Source: DASZHJ01 sp035581425
GTDB lineage: Bacteria > Pseudomonadota > Alphaproteobacteria > ATCC43930 > CGMCC-115725
Assembly (NCBI GenBank): GCA_035581425.1
Contig: DATJVP010000125.1
Location: 1-29,124, forward strand
DNA: 29,124 nucleotides
Reading direction: 5' to 3'
The translations under genes and the position numbers were made by a program. Below are positions 1 to 7,218 of the stretch, in pieces; the stretch's first letter is position 1, and the number at the start of each line of letters is the position of its first letter. Under the pieces are notes generated by a model. It was given only the letters and a program-made list of their open reading frames with translations. It searched no databases and was not told where the DNA came from.

Positions 1-264
1 CCCAAGATCGACGATCCCGCGCTCACCGCCGCACTCAAATCGCAGGCCTTCTACATCGGCGCACTCGGCTCCAGGAAGACGCACGCCGCGCGCACCCACC
101 GCCTGCAAAAGGCGGGATTCTCCGAGGGCGAGATCGCGCGCATTCGCGGGCCCGTCGGTCTCGCGATCGGTGCGCTCACGCCGGCGGAGATCGCCGTCTC
201 GATCCTCGCTGAGATCACACAGACGCTCCGCGCCGACCGGATCCGCGAGCGCGCGGCGGCATGA
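1..264 (+). CDS. XdhC family molybdenum-hydroxylase maturation protein (C-terminal part)
   Basis: Only the last 87 codons are in the window; the start lies to the left. The visible part reads as the C-terminal Rossmann-like domain of XdhC/CoxI proteins, with the characteristic YIGALGSRKT stretch, a conserved RIRGPVGL segment and the closing GALTPAEIAVSILAEI helix. XdhC proteins bind the molybdenum cofactor, help with its sulfuration and insert it into xanthine dehydrogenase/CO dehydrogenase-type enzymes in the cytoplasm. The TGA stop (262–264) overlaps the ATG of the next gene (261) in an ATGA junction, so the two are translationally coupled. That partner is a molybdopterin-binding/nucleotidyltransferase fusion, which supports the assignment. 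The family call is firm; which hydroxylase it serves cannot be told from this window. Confidence 0.85.
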   Translation, partial: PKIDDPALTAALKSQAFYIGALGSRKTHAARTHRLQKAGFSEGEIARIRGPVGLAIGALTPAEIAVSILAEITQTLRADRIRERAAA

Positions 265-1919
265 CCTTCGGCGAGATCCCCGTCGCGGAGTGCGCGGGGG
301 CGATCCTCGCACACAGCCTCCGCGTCTCCGGCCGCGTCCTTAAGAAGGGACGGCTGCTGAGCGCCGAGGATGCCGCGGCGCTCGCCGCAGCCGGATATCG
401 CAGCGTGATCGCCGCGCGACTGGAGCCGGGCGATGTCGGCGAGAACGAGGCCGCCTCCACGCTTGCGGACGCCGTCGCCGGCTCCGGCGTCAGGGCGGCA
501 CCCGGCTTCACCGGACGTGCCAATCTCTTCGCGGAGACACAGGGCCTCCTCGTATTCGATCGCGCGCAAATCGATCGCTTCAATCTCGTCGACGAGACCG
601 TGACGCTCGCGACCCTGGAGCCGCATGCGCGTGTCGAGCCCAAGCAGATGGTGGCGACGCTCAAGATCATTCCCTTCGCGGCACCGAAGGCGGCCGTCGC
701 GCGCTGCCTCGAGGTCGCGCGCGAGGCTTCCCCGCTCCTCCGCGTCGCCCCATTCCTGCCGCGCAAGACTGTGCTCATCCAGACGCGCCTCCCCGGTCTC
801 AAGCCGAGCGTCCTCGACAAGACGCGGGAGACCACGCGGGCGCGGCTCGAAGCGCTCGGGAGCTCGCTCCTGCGCGAGAGCCGCTGCGAGCATGCAACAC
901 CGATCCTTGCCGCCGAGATCGCGGCTGCGCTCGCCGCCGAAGCGGAACTCGTGCTTGTCGCGAGCGCTTCCGCCATCGTCGACCGCCGCGACGTCATCCC
1001 CGAGGCGATCGTCGCCGCCGGCGGCACAGTCGATCACTTCGGCATGCCCGTCGATCCCGGTAATCTCATGCTGATGGGCCGGCGGGGAACGGTGCCGATA
1101 TTGGGCCTCCCGGGTTGCGCGCGCTCGCCGAAGGTGAATGGCTTCGACTGGGTGCTGCAGAGGTTGCTCGCGGGGCTTCCCGTGGGATCCCGGGAGATCA
1201 TGGGCATGGGAGTGGGCGGCCTTCTCGCGGATATTCCGAGCCGCCCGCTTCCGCGAGCGCTCGCGACCCCAGACGCGGCGACTGCGCCCGAGCCGCAGCG
1301 CGCGCCACGCGTCGCCGCCCTCGTGCTGGCGGCGGGACAATCGCGGCGAATGGGCGCCCTCAACAAACTCCTGATCGAGATCGACGGTGTGCCGATGGTG
1401 CGGCGCGTCGCGGAGACGCTGAGCCAAGCGGGAGCTTCACCGATCGTCGTCGTTACGGGCCACGAGCGCGAGCGCATCGTCGCGGCGCTCCAGGGCCTGC
1501 CGCTCGTCTTCGCGCATAATTCAGAATTCGCAGAGGGACTCTCCACCTCCCTCAGGGTCGGGATCGCCGCCCTCCCCGCTGGGATCGACGGAGCCCTCGT
1601 CGCCCTCGGCGACATGCCGCGGGTGACGGCTGCGGAGGTGCAGCGCCTGATCGCCGGCTTCAACCCTCTCGAGGGCCGCGCTATCTGCGTCCCCACGCGG
1701 CGCGGCAAGCGCGGCAATCCCGTGCTCTGGGCACGCCAGTTCTTCCCCGAGATGCAGGAGGTCGCCGGGGACGTGGGCGCGCGGCACCTGATCGGCGCCC
1801 ACCCGGAGATGGTGGCGGAGGTGGAGATGGACGAGGACGGCGTCCTCACAGACATCGACACACCGCAGGCACTCGCAAAGCTCGCGGCCTCCGGGGTCAA
1901 GGTCGCAGCGCCCTCCTGA
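261..1919 (+). CDS. Molybdopterin-binding / MocA-like nucleotidyltransferase fusion protein
   Basis: A 552-residue two-domain protein. Residues about 1–330 form a MoeA/MogA-like molybdopterin-binding region; its most conserved part is around residues 238–300, with DRRDVIPEA, HFGMPVDPGNLM and GLPGCARSPK. Residues about 350–545 are a MobA/MocA-type nucleotidyltransferase domain with the nucleotide-binding LAAGQSRRMG signature (356–365), a GDMP metal-binding motif near 452 and a closing DIDTPQAL. MocA-type domains attach CMP to molybdopterin to give the cytosine dinucleotide cofactor used by molybdenum hydroxylases. The start is the ATG inside the ATGA overlap with the XdhC gene. Fusions of this architecture are familiar in Rhizobiales as molybdopterin-binding/glycosyltransferase family 2 proteins. 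CMP rather than GMP specificity is inferred from the XdhC neighbour, not from the sequence. Confidence 0.85.
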   Translation: MTFGEIPVAECAGAILAHSLRVSGRVLKKGRLLSAEDAAALAAAGYRSVIAARLEPGDVGENEAASTLADAVAGSGVRAAPGFTGRANLFAETQGLLVFDRAQIDRFNLVDETVTLATLEPHARVEPKQMVATLKIIPFAAPKAAVARCLEVAREASPLLRVAPFLPRKTVLIQTRLPGLKPSVLDKTRETTRARLEALGSSLLRESRCEHATPILAAEIAAALAAEAELVLVASASAIVDRRDVIPEAIVAAGGTVDHFGMPVDPGNLMLMGRRGTVPILGLPGCARSPKVNGFDWVLQRLLAGLPVGSREIMGMGVGGLLADIPSRPLPRALATPDAATAPEPQRAPRVAALVLAAGQSRRMGALNKLLIEIDGVPMVRRVAETLSQAGASPIVVVTGHERERIVAALQGLPLVFAHNSEFAEGLSTSLRVGIAALPAGIDGALVALGDMPRVTAAEVQRLIAGFNPLEGRAICVPTRRGKRGNPVLWARQFFPEMQEVAGDVGARHLIGAHPEMVAEVEMDEDGVLTDIDTPQALAKLAASGVKVAAPS

Positions 1920-2005
1920 CGCCCACCCGCATGCGTTGACGAGACCCCGCCGGGATGATACGAGCGTGAGAATTGCCGCGGTCGCGGGACGAGGGGGGCA
2001 CATTC

Positions 2006-2935
2006 ATGGCGTGGCTCATCGATGGCGCGTGCGCGCGCCTCTCGGCGTTCGCCCTGATTCTGCTGGTGTCCGGCCCGGTATCCGCGGAGATACCGAGTAC
2101 CCCCGAGGCACGCAATGCGGTGATCGAGGGTCTGCCTTGGCAAGGGGCCGGCAAATACGATCTGCCCGCCTCCAAGAGCACCATCAATCTCCCCGATGGT
2201 TATCTCATCGTCACCGGGAAGGACGCGGCCGCGCTTTACGAAGCGATCAACGGCACCGATGCGCCCGAGAGCCTCGAAGCCGTAGTCCTCGATCCCAAGG
2301 CCGGCAACATCATCATGTTCAAGAGCATCCGCGAAGGTTTCGTCAAATTCGACGATTGGTCCGATGTCGACGCGGACGACCTTCTGCGGAGCTATCGGGA
2401 AGGGGCGGAGGACGCGAACAAGGAGCGTGCCGAGCACAATGTCCCGACCCTCACGGTCGTGGGCTGGCGACAGAAGCCGTCCCTCGATCCCAACACCAAG
2501 ACCGTGAGCTGGGCTCTCGACCTCCAAAACGAGGCCGGCGCGCTCATCAATGAAAACGTGCTGATCTTCAGCCGTTACGGCTATGAGCAGCTTGTCTGGG
2601 CCGGGAGCGCGAAAGACGATCCCAACGTGTTCCTGAATCGCATCCGCGCCGTCTACGATTTCGATGCGGGCGCGCGCTACGGAGATTTCCAGCCCAACGA
2701 CAAGGTCGCGGAGTATGGCGTCGCCACGCTGGTCGCGGGTCTAGTCGGCGCGAAGGTCGCGGCGAAGCTTGGCCTGCTCGCAGTGGCGCTCGCCTTCCTC
2801 AAGAAGGCGTGGATCATCGTCGTCGTGGCTGTCTCTGGGATCGGCGCCCTCGCGAAGCGCCTCTTTCGCCGACCGAGCCCCGCCACACCAGCCACACCCC
2901 CGCCGGAAGACCGGCCGGGTCAGGGTCCCGCGTAA
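2006..2935 (+). CDS. DUF2167 family exported membrane protein
   Basis: A 309-residue protein of unknown function. The ATG at 2006 is preferred over an in-frame upstream ATG at 1973 because a purine-rich GAGGGGGG box (1991–1998) sits seven bases before it and the protein then begins with a clean signal peptide (hydrophobic core LSAFALILLVSG, likely cleavage after VSA near residue 27). DUF2167 features follow: a conserved INLPDGYLIV segment, a dense acidic DVDADDLL region followed by ANKERAEHN, a VVGWRQKPSLD motif, a NENVLIFSRYGY strand and a C-terminal DKVAEYGVATLVAGLVGAKV stretch. Two hydrophobic segments (about residues 232–285) anchor the C-terminus, ending in a Pro-rich tail. It stands alone on +, and its last 16 bp overlap the end of the convergent lipoprotein gene. 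Confidence 0.75.
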   Translation: MAWLIDGACARLSAFALILLVSGPVSAEIPSTPEARNAVIEGLPWQGAGKYDLPASKSTINLPDGYLIVTGKDAAALYEAINGTDAPESLEAVVLDPKAGNIIMFKSIREGFVKFDDWSDVDADDLLRSYREGAEDANKERAEHNVPTLTVVGWRQKPSLDPNTKTVSWALDLQNEAGALINENVLIFSRYGYEQLVWAGSAKDDPNVFLNRIRAVYDFDAGARYGDFQPNDKVAEYGVATLVAGLVGAKVAAKLGLLAVALAFLKKAWIIVVVAVSGIGALAKRLFRRPSPATPATPPPEDRPGQGPA

Positions 2936-3402
2936 AATTTCAACGTGTACATATCGGCCTTGGCCTGCTCAGGGGAGATAAGCGTCACGACGAAGACCTC
3001 GGGGTCGTAGTTGTCGAACCCCGCGTCGTAGCCCTTCATGGAGTCGACGCGCACATAGAGCGTCTGGCCGGCGGCGAGCGTCACCGTCTTGTTCTGATCG
3101 GGATAGAGGCCCTGGCTGTCGACGGAGATCAGGTAGGTCCCGGGCGGAACGTCGCGGTAAAGGACACCGCCGGGCTCCGAGATCGCAACGTGCATGCCGT
3201 TCAGCCGGATGTAGGGCCGCGCCATGCTGACGTAAAGCTGATAGTACCGATAAAAGTAGATGCGGGCGCGGTCCGGCGCCAGCGCGGGAATACCGGCGGC
3301 GATGGAAGCGAATGGCGGCGGTGCCGGGCCCGATGAGCAGGCCGCGACCGCCATCATCAGCACCGCGCCAAAAGCCGCGCGTCTGCTCGGGTGAGACCGC
3401 AT
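2920..3402 (-). CDS. DUF2846-type lipoprotein
   Basis: A 160-residue predicted lipoprotein. The N-terminus has basic residues, a hydrophobic stretch and a lipobox ending AVAAC with the lipidated cysteine at position 22, followed by a Ser/Pro-rich linker. The mature part begins with a RIYFYRYYQL strand, then IRLNGMHVA, a PPGTYLISV strand and a later TLYVRVDS strand, the pattern of the all-beta DUF2846 domain found in small envelope lipoproteins. The function of the family is unknown. The start ATG (3400–3402) has a GAGG box five bases upstream. The gene is convergent with, and overlaps by 16 bp, the DUF2167 gene, and is divergent from the TRAP permease genes. Confidence 0.7.
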   Translation of the reverse strand: MRSHPSRRAAFGAVLMMAVAACSSGPAPPPFASIAAGIPALAPDRARIYFYRYYQLYVSMARPYIRLNGMHVAISEPGGVLYRDVPPGTYLISVDSQGLYPDQNKTVTLAAGQTLYVRVDSMKGYDAGFDNYDPEVFVVTLISPEQAKADMYTLKFYAGP

Positions 3403-3621
3403 GCTTGCCTCGGCGTTCCGGACCGCAAGTGCCCGATTTTAGGGCAACCTCGCCATCCCGAGGCTAATCCCAGACCGCGTGGTCCGGGAATCACGTTCGC
3501 GTGCAGGATTCTCCGGCAAAATCCAGCCCCCGGGCCTTGACGCAAGCCACCATTCCAGCGACAAGCATTGTCAAAGGGCCGCGCAGTCGGCCGAAAAACA
3601 AAACGCGGACGGGAGGAATGT
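3403..3621. promoter_or_regulatory. Divergent control region between the lipoprotein and TRAP permease genes
   Basis: 219 bp without a convincing gene. On + it contains a TTGACG -35-like hexamer (3537–3542), but no good -10 at the usual distance. Just downstream lies a perfect short inverted repeat, GACAA-GCA-TTGTC (3560–3572), about 50 bases before the permease start, where an operator could sit. No riboswitch fold was recognised. The promoter assignment is inference from position. Confidence 0.3.
3560..3572. repeat. Short inverted repeat, possible operator for the TRAP permease operon
   Basis: GACAA (3560–3564) and TTGTC (3568–3572) are perfect complements separated by GCA. The site lies directly after a TTGACG hexamer and upstream of dctQ, which suits a repressor or activator site. 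Five-base arms can arise by chance, so this is only a candidate. Confidence 0.25.
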
Positions 3622-4248
3622 GTGCGCGGACTTTTGGCTCTATCTAGAGCCATCGATGCCTTGAACGGCCAGATCGGCCGAGCCGTTGGTATTCTGATCT
3701 TCGCAGCGGTCGTGGTGAGCTCCGCCAACGCGGTGGTGCGGTACATCTTCGACACGAGTTCGAATGCCTGGCTCGAACTGCAATGGTATCTCTTCGCCGC
3801 AGTGTTCATGCTGGGCTCAGGCTACACGCTGCTCAGCAACGAGCATGTCCGCATCGACATCATTGTCGGACGTCTCTCCCATCGCAAACGCGCTTGGATC
3901 GACCTCATCGGCGGCTTACTTTTCTTGCTCCCGATGACGCTCGTCATCGGCTGGTTCAGCTGGCCCTTCTTCGCGAAATCGATTGCGGGCTGTCACTTTC
4001 TCGGGGCCCCGGTATCGGACCTGCTGGGTTGGGCCCTTCCCGGCCAGTCCGGCACCGATTGTGAGATCTCGAGCGACGCCGGCGGCTTGATCCGCTGGCC
4101 CGCGAAAATCCTCATCCCGATCGGCTTCGTGCTGCTGGCACTGCAGGGCATCTCCGAGATCATCAAGCGCATCGCCTTTCTGATCGGCGCCGGTCCTGAT
4201 CCGCTCGTGACAGAGGGCGAGCATCACGGCGAACCGATTTCGGATTGA
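3622..4248 (+). CDS. TRAP transporter small permease (DctQ/TakQ type)
   Basis: The four-helix small membrane subunit of a tripartite ATP-independent periplasmic transporter, which with the large permease moves an organic acid using the sodium gradient. The GTG at 3622 is chosen because GGAGG (3612–3616) lies five bases upstream; a longer reading from TTG at 3568 would put that box inside the gene. This gives 208 residues. Membrane segments are about 20–43, 50–71, 92–118 and 160–188. Between helices 2 and 3 is the conserved NEHVRIDI loop, and helix 4 contains the LALQGISEIIKRI signature. The loop before helix 4 carries an additional stretch of about 26 residues bounded by Cys124 and Cys147, which I do not expect in typical DctQ proteins. 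It is followed four bases later by the large permease. Confidence 0.88.
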   Translation: MRGLLALSRAIDALNGQIGRAVGILIFAAVVVSSANAVVRYIFDTSSNAWLELQWYLFAAVFMLGSGYTLLSNEHVRIDIIVGRLSHRKRAWIDLIGGLLFLLPMTLVIGWFSWPFFAKSIAGCHFLGAPVSDLLGWALPGQSGTDCEISSDAGGLIRWPAKILIPIGFVLLALQGISEIIKRIAFLIGAGPDPLVTEGEHHGEPISD

Positions 4249-4252
4249 GCCC

Positions 4253-5887
4253 ATGACGACATTCATCATCGAGAACATTGCGCCGCTCATGTTCGCGGCG
4301 CTCGTGCTCCTCCTTATCTTCGGCTATCCCGTCGCCTTCGCGCTCTCGGCCAACGGCCTCTTCTGGGGCGCGCTCGCGATCAAGTTCGGCCTGCTCGGCC
4401 CCGATCTCCTGCAAGCGCTGCCGCAGCGCGTATTCGGGATCATGCGGAACGACACATTGCTGGCGGTGCCGTTCTTCACCTTCATGGGATTGATCCTCGA
4501 ACGAAGCGGCATGGCGGAGGACCTGCTCGATACGATCGGGCAGATGTTCGGGCCGCTGCGCGGTGGCCTCGCCTATGCCGTGATCTTCGTGGGGGCGCTG
4601 CTTGCGGCGACGACTGGTGTCGTCGCGGCCTCGGTGATCTCCATGGGCCTGATCTCGCTCCCGATCATGCTGCGCTACGGCTACGATCGGCGCACGGCCG
4701 CAGGCGTGATTGCGGCCTCCGGAACGCTGGCGCAGATCATTCCGCCAAGCCTAGTGCTGATCGTGATGGCGGATCAGCTCGGCCGTTCTGTCGGCGATAT
4801 GTACAAGGGCGCTTTCATTCCCGGCATAGGGCTCGCGATGCTCTACGCCGCCTACATCGCCCTCGTCACCGTCATCAAGCCCGCTTGGGCGCCCGCCTTG
4901 CCGCGCGATGCCATTACGATCCGCGAGGATGACGGGCGTGCGGGCTACACTTCGCTCGCGGCAGTCTTCGGTGTGGCGACGATCGCCGCCATATACCTCG
5001 CGATTTACCAGATGCCCGCGATCTGGGCCTGCGCGCTCGCGGGATTTGGGACATATGTGGTTGCGCTCGCCAACAAATTCCTGAAGCTCGGGCTTCTGAG
5101 CCGGCTCGCGGAGCGCGTGGTCATCGTGATGATGCCGCCGCTCGCGCTCATTTTCCTCGTGCTCGGCACGATTTTCCTGGGGATCGCGACACCGACCGAA
5201 GGTGGCGCCATGGGTGCGAGCGGCGCAATGCTTCTGGCACTCGCCAACAATCGACTGAACTGGTCACTCTTCCATCAGGCCATGGACAAGACCGCGAAGC
5301 TCTCCTGCTTCGTCATTTTCATCCTGATCGGCTCGACTGTATTCAGTCTGGTGTTCCGCGGCGTCAACGGCGATCTCTGGGTCGAGCATCTCCTGACGAG
5401 CCTGCCCGGCGGACAGCTCGGGTTCCTGATCGTCGTCAATCTGATGACGTTCGTGCTCGCATTCTTCCTGGACTACTTCGAGCTCGCCTTCATCATTGTG
5501 CCCTTGCTGGGCCCAGTCGCGGAGAAACTCGGCATCGATCTCATCTGGTTCGGCGTGCTGCTTGGCATCAACATGCAGACCTCCTTCATGCACCCGCCGT
5601 TCGGCTTTGCACTCTTCTATCTCCGAAGCGTCGCGCCGAGCGCTCCCTATACGGACCGCATCAGCGGCAAGCGGCTCGAAGGTGTATCGACGGGCCAGAT
5701 CTACTGGGGTTCGATCCCCTTCGTGTGCGTCCAACTCCTGATGGTCTCGGTCGTGATCCTCTTCCCGCGGCTTGTGCTGGTCTCGCTAGACAACGGTCCC
5801 AAGATCGACCCAAGCAAGGTCAAGATCGAGGCACCGATATTGGACCAGGGCGGCTCGGACCAGCCGTTCGTCCCACAGATCAAGTAG
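4253..5887 (+). CDS. TRAP transporter large permease (DctM/TakM type)
   Basis: A 544-residue, very hydrophobic protein with a dozen or more membrane segments, forming the transport channel of the TRAP system. DctM hallmarks include an N-terminal FGYPVAFALSANGLFWG segment, the RNDTLLAVPFFTFMG loop, the ASGTLAQIIPPSLVLIVMAD motif (a re-entrant substrate-path region) and the later TPTEGGAMGA motif. The ATG at 4253 follows the small permease stop by four bases, so it is probably translated by coupling; no strong ribosome site is seen. It is longer than the roughly 430 residues of compact DctM proteins, owing to an extended central region and a hydrophilic C-terminal tail. A strong hairpin terminator follows directly. 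Confidence 0.9.
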   Translation: MTTFIIENIAPLMFAALVLLLIFGYPVAFALSANGLFWGALAIKFGLLGPDLLQALPQRVFGIMRNDTLLAVPFFTFMGLILERSGMAEDLLDTIGQMFGPLRGGLAYAVIFVGALLAATTGVVAASVISMGLISLPIMLRYGYDRRTAAGVIAASGTLAQIIPPSLVLIVMADQLGRSVGDMYKGAFIPGIGLAMLYAAYIALVTVIKPAWAPALPRDAITIREDDGRAGYTSLAAVFGVATIAAIYLAIYQMPAIWACALAGFGTYVVALANKFLKLGLLSRLAERVVIVMMPPLALIFLVLGTIFLGIATPTEGGAMGASGAMLLALANNRLNWSLFHQAMDKTAKLSCFVIFILIGSTVFSLVFRGVNGDLWVEHLLTSLPGGQLGFLIVVNLMTFVLAFFLDYFELAFIIVPLLGPVAEKLGIDLIWFGVLLGINMQTSFMHPPFGFALFYLRSVAPSAPYTDRISGKRLEGVSTGQIYWGSIPFVCVQLLMVSVVILFPRLVLVSLDNGPKIDPSKVKIEAPILDQGGSDQPFVPQIK

Positions 5888-5894
5888 CAAGAAA

Positions 5895-5925
5895 AAAGCC
5901 CCGCCGAACGGCGGGGCTTTCTCTT
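5895..5925. terminator. Bidirectional intrinsic terminator shared by dctQM and dctP
   Basis: An 11-bp perfect stem, AAAGCCCCGCC (5895–5905) and GGCGGGGCTTT (5910–5920), with a GAAC loop, eight bases after the dctM stop. It has a T-rich flank on + and a run of A upstream (T-run when read on -), so it can stop transcription from both sides. The dctP gene on - ends at 5945, about 25 bases away. Confidence 0.9.
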
Positions 5926-5944
5926 TCCGGGCGATCCCGATGGA

Positions 5945-7030
5945 TCAGCCCTGCTGATGCCGCAGCATGAAGGTATCGAAGCTGTACTCCGAGAATTGGA
6001 ACCAAAGTTCCTCCTCGCCGCGGAATTGCTTCCAGGCGTCGTAGATCTTCTTGAACTTCGGGTTCTTCGTGCAGGTCTCGTCGTAGAGCTCATTAGCGGC
6101 CTTGTAGCAGGCCTCGAGTACGGGCTGCGGGAAGGCCGTCAGCTTCGTGCCATTCGCGACCAGACGCCGCAGTGCCGCAGGATTGTCGGCGTCGTACTTG
6201 CCGAGCATCCAGTTCCGCGCCTCCGCCGAAGCCGTCTCGAGGGCCGCCTGATAGGTCTTCGGCAGTTTGTTCCACTGGTCGAGGTTGACGTAGAGCGAGA
6301 GCTGCGCGTTCCCTTCCCACCAGCCGGGGTAATAGTAGAACTTCGTGACCTTGTAGAATCCGAGCTTCTCGTCGTCGTAGGGGCCGACCCACTCGGCCGC
6401 GTCGATGGTGCCCTTCTCGAGCGAGGGATAGATGTCGCCGCCCGCGATGACCTGCGGCACGACGCCCAGCTTCACCAGCACGCTACCGGCCCAGCCGCCG
6501 ATCCGGAATTTGAGACCCTTGAGGTCGTCGACGGTCTTGATCTCTTTGTTGAACCAGCCTCCCATCTGCGCGCCGGTGTTGCCGGCGACGATGGGATAGA
6601 CGTTGTAGTCCTTGAAGAAGTCGCGCAGGAGCTGCATGCCGCCGCCGTGCCACATCCACGCGTTCTGCTGGCGCGTGTTGAGCCCGAAGGGAACAGTGGT
6701 GTCGAAAGTGAAGGTCGGGTCCTTGCCGACGTAGTAGTAGGAAGCGGTGTGGCCGAGCTCGACCGTGTTGTTCTGGACGGCGTCGAGCACCTGCAGTGCC
6801 GGCACGATCTCGCCGCCCGCGAAGGCGCGGATCTGGAATTTGTTGTCCGTGATCTCCGCCACGCGCTTTGCGAGATATTCCGCACCGCCAAAGATCGTAT
6901 CGAGGCTCTTCGGCCAGCTCGCCGCCAAGCGCCATTTGATCTCCGGCATCGTCTGGGCGATCGCCGGGGCCGCTATCGTGCTCGCGGCCAGTCCGACGCC
7001 GCTCGCCTTGAGAAACTTACGCCTTTGCAT
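5945..7030 (-). CDS. TRAP transporter substrate-binding protein, TakP-like (2-oxo acid type)
   Basis: A 361-residue periplasmic binding protein. The N-terminus RRKFLK followed by a hydrophobic stretch and APAIAQ is a twin-arginine export signal, cut near residue 26. The body closely follows my memory of Rhodobacter TakP, which binds pyruvate and other 2-oxo acids with a cation: KSLDTIFGGAEYL, YYYVGKDPTF, WHGGG, GNTGAQMGGWF, GLKFRIGGWAG, IAGGDIYPSLEKG and AAEWVGPYDDEKLGFYK. Gln155, Arg176 and Glu213–Trp214 fall where TakP-type proteins contact ligand carboxylate and cation; exact equivalence was not checked by alignment. An AAGGAGA box precedes the ATG by about five bases. It is convergent with its presumed permease genes rather than co-transcribed with them. 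The ligand is inferred to be a small 2-oxo or hydroxy acid. Confidence 0.88.
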   Translation of the reverse strand: MQRRKFLKASGVGLAASTIAAPAIAQTMPEIKWRLAASWPKSLDTIFGGAEYLAKRVAEITDNKFQIRAFAGGEIVPALQVLDAVQNNTVELGHTASYYYVGKDPTFTFDTTVPFGLNTRQQNAWMWHGGGMQLLRDFFKDYNVYPIVAGNTGAQMGGWFNKEIKTVDDLKGLKFRIGGWAGSVLVKLGVVPQVIAGGDIYPSLEKGTIDAAEWVGPYDDEKLGFYKVTKFYYYPGWWEGNAQLSLYVNLDQWNKLPKTYQAALETASAEARNWMLGKYDADNPAALRRLVANGTKLTAFPQPVLEACYKAANELYDETCTKNPKFKKIYDAWKQFRGEEELWFQFSEYSFDTFMLRHQQG

Positions 7031-7173
7031 GCTGTCTCCTTTGGTTCCTCCGGTGAAGCGGCCGCTTGGATCGGACCGCCCTTGATCCTTCCCGCCACCG
7101 TCTCCGCGGCTCGGCGGGTATCCGCGCGATCATACACCAAGGGAAGCAAAGGGATAGGACCCCGAAGCGAGGT

Positions 7174-7203
7174 GACCGCCGGCCCCGGCGCGGACCGGCG
7201 GTC
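7174..7203. terminator. GC-rich hairpin after the phosphoesterase gene, possible terminator
   Basis: GACCGCCGG (7174–7182) and CCGGCGGTC (7195–7203) form a perfect 9-bp stem with a 12-base loop, 16 bases beyond the phosphoesterase stop on -. There is no T-run on either side, so it is weaker evidence than the dctQM terminator; it could instead be an RNA-stabilising or pausing structure. Confidence 0.4.
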
Positions 7204-7218
7204 GTTGAATCATCGGTC

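Noticed and set aside
51..1427. Long open frame on - opposite the molybdopterin-binding fusion gene
   Set aside because: Its translation is Arg/Gly/Asp-rich with no family features and is the antisense shadow of a well-supported gene in high-G+C DNA.
3568..3621. TTG start for DctQ giving 18 more residues
   Set aside because: The added residues are polar and basic, and a GGAGG box is correctly spaced for the GTG at 3622.
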